A stretch of DNA of 12,418 bases from Acanthaster planci. Lineage: Eukaryota > Echinodermata > Asteroidea > Valvatida > Acanthasteridae. Under the pieces are notes generated by a model. That model did not search any database. It saw nothing but the letters and a program-made list of their open reading frames with translations, and was not told the DNA's origin. Shown here piece after piece: positions 7,241-12,418 of the stretch. The translations under genes were made by a program, and so were the position numbers. The stretch is from NCBI RefSeq assembly GCF_001949145.1, contig NW_019091435.1, positions 388,684 to 401,101 of the forward strand, written 5' to 3'. Positions within the stretch are counted from its first letter, which is position 1, and each line of letters opens with the position of its first letter.

Positions 7241-8394
7241 ACATTCAATCAAATAAGTGGCAAACATTTTGAATCTAAAAGCATTGTAGTAGATGTTATT
7301 ATTGTTTTATAAGTTTCTTTCACTGTTGTATTTTATTTGAAATGAACAAGGTGCTAGGGAAAGTGAAACACATTGATAGAGTGAACTTGAAACAATGACT
7401 GTGTTCACAGTCATGCCCTGCAAAACCAAAAAACTTATGTTTAATGTTTGTCTACCGGTGCATTGGTCTTATAGGCCTGACTGTTTGCTTTAGGGTACAT
7501 GTACTTCAAATATGTAATGTTCTTGTTAACTGATTCTTTTCAATCATAGCAAATTAACTGGGGTTATTATATTTATTTAAATTACCGGTAATTATTTTGT
7601 ATATCAATAAAAGTAGTTTTATGTTTTGCATTACATACCTGATTGTAATGGGCAAATGATTCAAGTTTAATGTCAGAAATTTTGTGACAGAAAATCCAAG
7701 AGGTGAGCCAGGTTACTGCAAACACAACATTCATGGAGGCAGAGCTAAGAGACTTAATACATGTATAGGCATACAATCTTCACGTCCTAAGTATCAGCCA
7801 CAGCTGGGTACTCAGACAAATCAATAAGTGTCATGTGTTTCCTGCAGGTCTAGTATTACATTCAAAAACAACAAAGCAAGAGAAAAATGCTGAGAATAAG
7901 AAATGACAAACTTTCTATAATATTCATTTTTCTTGACAGCATGGATTTTTGCACCATTCCAAGTCACACGTGAAATATCAGAATCAACCAGATGTACATG
8001 TTGAAGTAAAGTTTTGAGGACACAATAAATCTCAACACATACTGAGAAATCTCTTCATACTGAAAATACAGTCTTAATCCTATCTGCACCACAAGCATTT
8101 TATAAACCGAATGAGTAGTTTTTATTTTGTTGGAATAACATTGTAACATGAGAAGCTACCAGTAACACTTTTATTCGAAGTACATGTACATCAGCAGGAA
8201 TAAATGGTCCAAAAAGAATACCACATGAAGATTTCTACTTTCAACTTTAATATTGAAAGACCATGTTTGAAAGGAGATCAAAATAGTTGGTAAAAGTATC
8301 CATCAATCCACATCAGTCCACTTTAGCATCATAATTTTCATTTTGTGTTGTTACCATATCATATTATGCAGACAGGCCTTAACTGACAGACAGT
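7241..8394. other. No gene seen; A+T-rich non-coding DNA
   Basis: There are only short frames. A donor-like AGAG|GTGAGC near 7702 has no convincing acceptor partner. TACATGTA copies occur at 7496, 7758 and 8181, and a 14-bp palindrome at 7581-7594. Confidence 0.4.
7581..7594. repeat. Perfect 14-bp palindrome AATTACCGGTAATT
   Basis: The sequence is its own reverse complement over 14 bases, centred on ACCGGT, in A+T-rich surroundings. A second ACCGGT core lies near 7455. Its function is unknown; it may be a short satellite or element word, or chance. Confidence 0.7.
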
Positions 8395-8401
8395 CTAGTT
8401 A

Positions 8402-8438
8402 ATGGATGGCTGAACGGCTACCACCGCCAACCATCCAT
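8402..8438. repeat. 8-bp inverted repeat atggatgg / ccatccat with a CpG-containing core
   Basis: The arms are at 8402-8409 and 8431-8438. Inside, cgg and ccg (around 8415 and 8424) can also pair with small bulges. The loop is GC-rich for this window (aacggctaccaccgcc). Read on the minus strand, the same piece follows an acceptor-like gtatctgcacttcag and stays open to TAG (8395-8397) for 17 codons, which is too short to call. Confidence 0.45.
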
Positions 8439-8449
8439 GGATTAATTCC

Positions 8450-9600
8450 TGAAGTGCAGATACATCAAGTTTAATCCCCATTCATGATTCTATTATGTGA
8501 TGGTTGCACACATACTATTCAACATACGCCTGGCCAGATTTGGCCTGAGGCAATGTGCCTACACATGCATCATCATGATACATCTGAATACTAGAAGCTG
8601 GTAACAAAGACACGCTGTGACTGCACATACAGCCCATAGCAACCACTTATAGTGTACTCCTCAGCATCTGACCAGACTCAGTTGTGCTTTTAATGAAAGA
8701 CTACATTCTTAACTCTGATAAATTATTGACTTGCTCATATACATATTTATTTCAAATACTGGTCAATTTTTTCTTTCAAACTATGACCATACTTACAGAT
8801 ATCTTTAGTGGCAATTGGCAGACCTATTCTGTTTCATAAGCAGCTTGCTAGTCCTTCCTGGGTAGATTCATCAGCTCTATCTAACAGTGTCCTGCAGATC
8901 TTCTAGCCACAATTACACTCAAGTCAGCCACCAAGACCTGTTAACAATGCACAGACTTCCCATAAGGCCCAAGACAATGGAGACAGTATGACTCACAGAA
9001 CTGGCCATGTGGACCAGGCATCAATTTTCACAGGTTGAGTTGTTGGAGAAGCAATGGTAGAGTGTCCGACAGATTGATTGGACAATTTCAGCTTCACTGT
9101 ACACTCAGCACATCTCCCTGTCACTCATTGCTGTTCAATCCTCAACCTGCACACCTCCATTTGTCTGAAATTCTAGATGATAAATATGGAAATGGTTTTA
9201 TCAAAATATTGGTGATATTATTGCTAAGACCACCTCGGGCTTGGATTAAGATTCTAGCCCGGCTCAACGGTCAGGGTTGGGTTTCATCCCAAACAAAAGA
9301 GCGTGCACATTTTATCAGGCCAGACGTAGCCTGGTCTGAATATGATGCAAGGAGGTTTAACAAGCACTCAGCAGAGACTGATTGAACTTTGTTTTGGTGC
9401 ACCTTTGCCAGAGTAGCTGCAGGCATCGAGTATCACAAAGCAGAGACAAGCAGAGATTGGTCAGATTACATCTGTTTCCTGCTTGCTTTATACTAGTCCC
9501 CACCATCAGCATATGAAGGAAGCATTTACATGTCTACCTTCAATTACTTATGTATGCTCCGATATGAATTGCAAGTTTCTTATTGCATGATTGGTATGCC
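8450..9600. other. No gene supported
   Basis: The longest frame (9035-9385, plus, 116 codons) begins at TTG, not ATG, and shows no recognisable domain; one such frame is expected by chance in a window this size. A C/A-rich part (8500-9020) resembles 6540-7240 in composition and shares short words with it, such as agaagctggtRacaa at about 6953 and 8593. Confidence 0.35.
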
Positions 9601-11130
9601 TAAAGGCCTGTTTTAATGTATATTTCCATGATAAATGGTCTAATGTCAGGAAACTTAGGCCTAATGCTTCGAGGACAAGAATACGCACACAATCTCTCAA
9701 AATGTAAAAATGTAACTCCATCTATCTCTTGTCAAAGAGTGCAAATAAGCAAAGTAAGACCTAAATCATTAGGGAAAATATTGAAATTAGATTTCATTGT
9801 TGGTATATGATGTTTGATTATGATCAAGATTTTTGGGGGGAGGAGCAACCAGTTCACATCAGATTGAGGGGTTGCAGAAATGCTCTGTTGGGTGCTTACT
9901 CATTCAACAAACGCAACGCACCATTTCGCTAAACCTTTGTGACATAGCTTCGCGGTACATGCAGGGTGGTACAGTAAAATGGCAACACCTTGGTTTTATG
10001 GGCTTGGCATGTGTTTATTGTCCACCAATGAAACTGCAGCATTTACCATACAGTATACCACAATTACCAACTTTAATAAACAGTTGGCGGTAAGGGAGAC
10101 CAACAAACAACTGAAGGACCCCCTTTAGTTTGCATCAACGCTAAATATGCCTCCAAATCAAATTCACAGAGAGCATTGTTAAAGTTGGAAAATGTAAGAA
10201 ATCAATAGCATTTGACCCAAGTGTACGACATAGGGCAGTCCATTACTTTCAGGGTTTCACCCATGAAGAGACGAAATATCCCATCAAATTGAATTCACCA
10301 AAACAGCTTGAAAAATGACGTTCTAAAATGACCCTCAGACAAAAAAACCTAGCATATGTTACCACGTTAATTCAGCTGAAATATTGGAAGGTCTAATTTA
10401 ATGTCAAAAGAGGGTGAGTTTTGGACGTACACAGGAAACAAGTTAGGTACAACATGATAAATACTAAAGGAAATGGGTCCCGATTGCAGACAAGCTGAAT
10501 ATACACTCTGGAGTGTAAGGTTCACATGCACAATGGAAAAACCTAGGATCTTTACATATATGTTTACTACACTGACTAAAGTCTTGTCAAAGCTCCCAAT
10601 ATACACGTGTTTACACACAAACAAATAATGGTAAAAATTGTATTTGCCAGATTAGTTTGCTCCTGTCCCGACCTTTTGTGGTGGGATACCAAAATGAGGC
10701 AACCCTCATGACCGTCAAGATGTGGGTGACATGCCCCCTCCACTTTTTAAATGGGTGAAATATAATTGGTCCCTCCCCCAGTTTTTATTTGTAGGCCTAT
10801 GGTACATTTGATTCTGTAGCTCAAATAGCTGCTTCAAATGTTTAAAACATCCACATTTTTGCATTTAACATGTAAACCAGTAAATAGGAACAAAACAGTT
10901 TTTTCTTGACTACACGAAGGCTTCCACTGCCTCCATGTTTTAAATATCCCCTTTGCATTGTTTGGTCATTGGTAATAGGTACCTATCAATGGAATGCAAT
11001 AAGTTCCAAACTTCGATTTAAATTTTTGAAAGTGACAAATCTTCCAAAAGCATTTGCTAAAACTAGTTAAAATGAGAACAAATTGTCTAACTACACTGTA
11101 CAACAGAGAACCCAAACCTTAACTTCCCTT
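9601..11130. other. No gene supported; possible old repeat debris
   Basis: Frames at 9616-9810, 9833-10093 (plus) and 10367-10624 (minus) lack start context, domains or splice support. The stretch about 10640-10800, with runs such as tgccccctccac and ggtccctccccc, has the wording of worn interspersed-repeat tails, but no ends could be defined. TAGGCCTA occurs at 9656 and 10792. Confidence 0.3.
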
Positions 11131-11150
11131 AGCCCTACACTGTTAGGGCT
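11131..11150. repeat. 7-bp hairpin agcccta / tagggct
   Basis: The arms at 11131-11137 and 11144-11150 are perfectly complementary around the loop cactgt. It is short and GC-rich for the region. No T-run or partner suggests a specific role. Confidence 0.5.
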
Positions 11151-11248
11151 TTCACACTCACACACTGTACATGGATGTTCCCATCAAGGTTATCCCCTCC
11201 CCCTTTTGAGAAGCAAATGATGCCCTTGCCAACCTTTATCTTTTTTAG

Positions 11249-11348
11249 GACACCTTGTTTAGTTGTAATGTCTTACCGCTTCCAAAAACCTTTACTGCCT
11301 GAGACTTGGTTTCTTCCATGTGATTTTGAGGAGGGCATAGGGAAATAA
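11249..11348 (+). CDS. Weak candidate 3'-terminal exon, plus strand
   Basis: The product is unrecognised. An excellent pyrimidine tract and acceptor (aacctttatcttttttag) ends at 11248. From 11250 one frame is open for 32 codons to TAA (11346-11348); the peptide includes MSYRFQKPLLPETWF and DFEEGIGK. A second frame (starting at 11249) is open for 17 codons to TGA. No AATAAA lies close downstream, the nearest TAATAA/ATTAAA-like words being hundreds of bases away, and no donor partner upstream was identified. The residue mix is protein-like, but the length is within chance. Confidence 0.2.
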
Positions 11349-11612
11349 TCTAGATAGTTTTTGCAGTAGACGGGCAGGTTCTCTAGTGACACTGTTACAG
11401 TGAGTGCAACAGCTCCAGATCACTTTTCATACAAAGCAACGTAAACCTACCCATGTTCGGAACTCCTGTAAACAGTGGCATGGTATACATTTAGCTGCTG
11501 CCGGCATGCATTGTATAAGCTGACTAAAAGCAGACAGCGCCCTATTTGATGCGTATACATGTAAATAAGTGAGACTATAAGGGTTATTATCAAATTACCA
11601 CTAAATTTCATA

Positions 11613-11692
11613 GGGTCTGTGTTCTAGTAGACAGCATGCACATCTTGAGATTATATGACATGCTCCCAGCTCCGGGGCTTGATTCCCAGCCA
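11613..11692 (+). mobile_element. Possible tRNA-derived SINE head or decayed tRNA pseudogene
   Basis: An A-box-like word, tgttctagtaga (11620-11631, three mismatches to TRGCNNAGYNGG), is followed by acagcatgc, as in tRNA D-arms. A B-box-like word, GGCTTGATTCC (11676-11686), matches GGTTCGANTCC with two mismatches and is flanked by GGGG and CCC, as in a T-arm stem. The two boxes start 56 nt apart, about 12 more than in a plain tRNA, and the acceptor stem does not pair well, so it is not a working tRNA gene. No clear tail repeat or flanking duplication was found. Confidence 0.3.
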
Positions 11693-11814
11693 TCATCCTT
11701 TTAGTTACGTCCTAAAAATTAAGAAAACATGCATTCTTCAGTTGTTAATTGTAAATTGACTCCAACATTTAAGTACAAAGTACTGCATTTTCTTTTTCTG
11801 ATACATGGCTCTAG

Positions 11815-11840
11815 TGGACTTTTTTAGGGAAAAAAGTCCA
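11815..11840. repeat. Perfect 11-bp hairpin with AGGG tetraloop
   Basis: The arms tggactttttt (11815-11825) and aaaaaagtcca (11830-11840) are fully complementary around loop aggg. This is the tightest inverted repeat in the window. No other copy or coding context is seen. Confidence 0.8.
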
Positions 11841-12418
11841 GAATTGTAAAATGGTCTGATTCCCACCTTACTACTGGTATGTCACACTGACTACACATTT
11901 TGTTTTGGCCCAAACCCCCACACTGTCACTGTAAGAATTTAAAGTAAACAAAATTTACTGTACATGTGCCTGGCAATAACTGACCAGCAACAGGTGCAAT
12001 TTCTGTAACAGTGTGGTACTTGCAGGGATGGATCTAGCTTTCAGGAAAGGGGGGTTGATGAGTGTACTGAAGGGAAGCCCTGCTAAGGGGATCCACCGGA
12101 AATTAGGGTATAGCACACCGAGGCACACAGATTGAGGCTGGTTGATAAATTATGGAATTCGGACGCAAGCTTCTACTGATGTTTGAAGCATAGGTGTTAT
12201 TTAGGCTCCAAATCACCGTGAAAACTACATGTAAAAGATATAAAATACACAAAAATTGTTTAAATCTAAAACACAGCTTGTTGTGAATTAAAAGCATATG
12301 CATGGGAATATCTAGAAAAATTAAAAGCCAAAGCTACCTAGGAATCCAATGAAACAAAAAGCATGACCATGAATACAATCAAAGTTAACATTATAGATCG
12401 ATAGGTGCTCAAAATTAA
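11841..12418. other. No gene seen; possible repeat edge near 12023
   Basis: The minus-strand frame at 12103-12303 (66 codons) looks like A+T-rich noise. The piece cagggatggatctag (12023-12037), followed by a six-G run (12049-12054), has the wording of the edge of a widespread G-run-ended repeat; its other end was not found. A TACATGTA copy lies at 12226-12233. Confidence 0.3.

Noticed and set aside
8395-8448. 17-codon minus-strand terminal exon after an acceptor-like tract
   Set aside because: It is too short, and two frames end within a few bases of each other, so there is no way to choose. Kept only as a hairpin.
9317-9339. Overlapping inverted repeats in caggccagacgtagcctg
   Set aside because: The stems are 5 bp and compete with each other; this is not above chance.
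9035-9385. 116-codon plus-strand frame
   Set aside because: It starts at TTG, has no internal start in good context and no recognisable motif. About one frame this long is expected by chance here.
1-12418. CRISPR array, operon or defence system
   Set aside because: There are no evenly spaced repeats, no tandem same-strand genes and no prokaryotic signals. The window is animal nuclear DNA in character.

Overview
The window looks like animal (metazoan) genomic DNA, most likely from a marine invertebrate. It is A+T-rich and gene-sparse. Open frames are short and bounded by spliceosomal signals. There is a decayed LINE of the L1/Tx1 type, a short inverted-repeat element and a tRNA-like SINE head. 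The palindromes TACATGTA and TAGGCCTA are strongly over-used, which I associate with molluscs, hemichordates, echinoderms and amphioxus. That placement is inference. Nothing supports a bacterial or phage origin: there are no operons, no Shine-Dalgarno-led ORFs and no long genes.

Layout. Bases 1-1030 hold the best gene evidence: two unrecognised genes that appear to end tail to tail. A plus-strand 3'-terminal coding exon (168-284) follows a good splice acceptor and is followed by an AATAAA signal at 515-520. A minus-strand 3'-terminal coding exon (887-1030) follows a strong acceptor and carries a cluster of CpGs; a minus-strand AATAAA at 341-346 would make the two 3' UTRs overlap. A possible upstream exon of the minus gene (1343-1384) ends in a near-consensus donor. 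A weaker plus-strand exon candidate lies at 1681-1778.

Bases about 2482-3573 are a LINE ORF2 relic (end of the reverse transcriptase domain plus C-terminal region). It has one in-frame stop and four frame changes, and is missing both ends. Beyond it come small hairpins (3795-3917), a 31-nt plus-strand micro-exon candidate (4811-4841), a probable 194-bp MITE (6036-6229), a C/A-rich stretch whose minus strand is short of stops (6540-7240), a 14-bp palindrome (7581-7594), a possible terminal exon (11249-11348), a decayed tRNA-like SINE head (11613-11692) and a perfect 11-bp hairpin (11815-11840). The rest reads as intron or intergenic DNA.

I found no CRISPR array, rRNA, intact tRNA, complete gene or defence-like cassette. 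No exon could be assigned to a named family, so no joint function can be stated. The most useful items for follow-up are the convergent gene ends, the micro-exon, the MITE and the TACATGTA excess.
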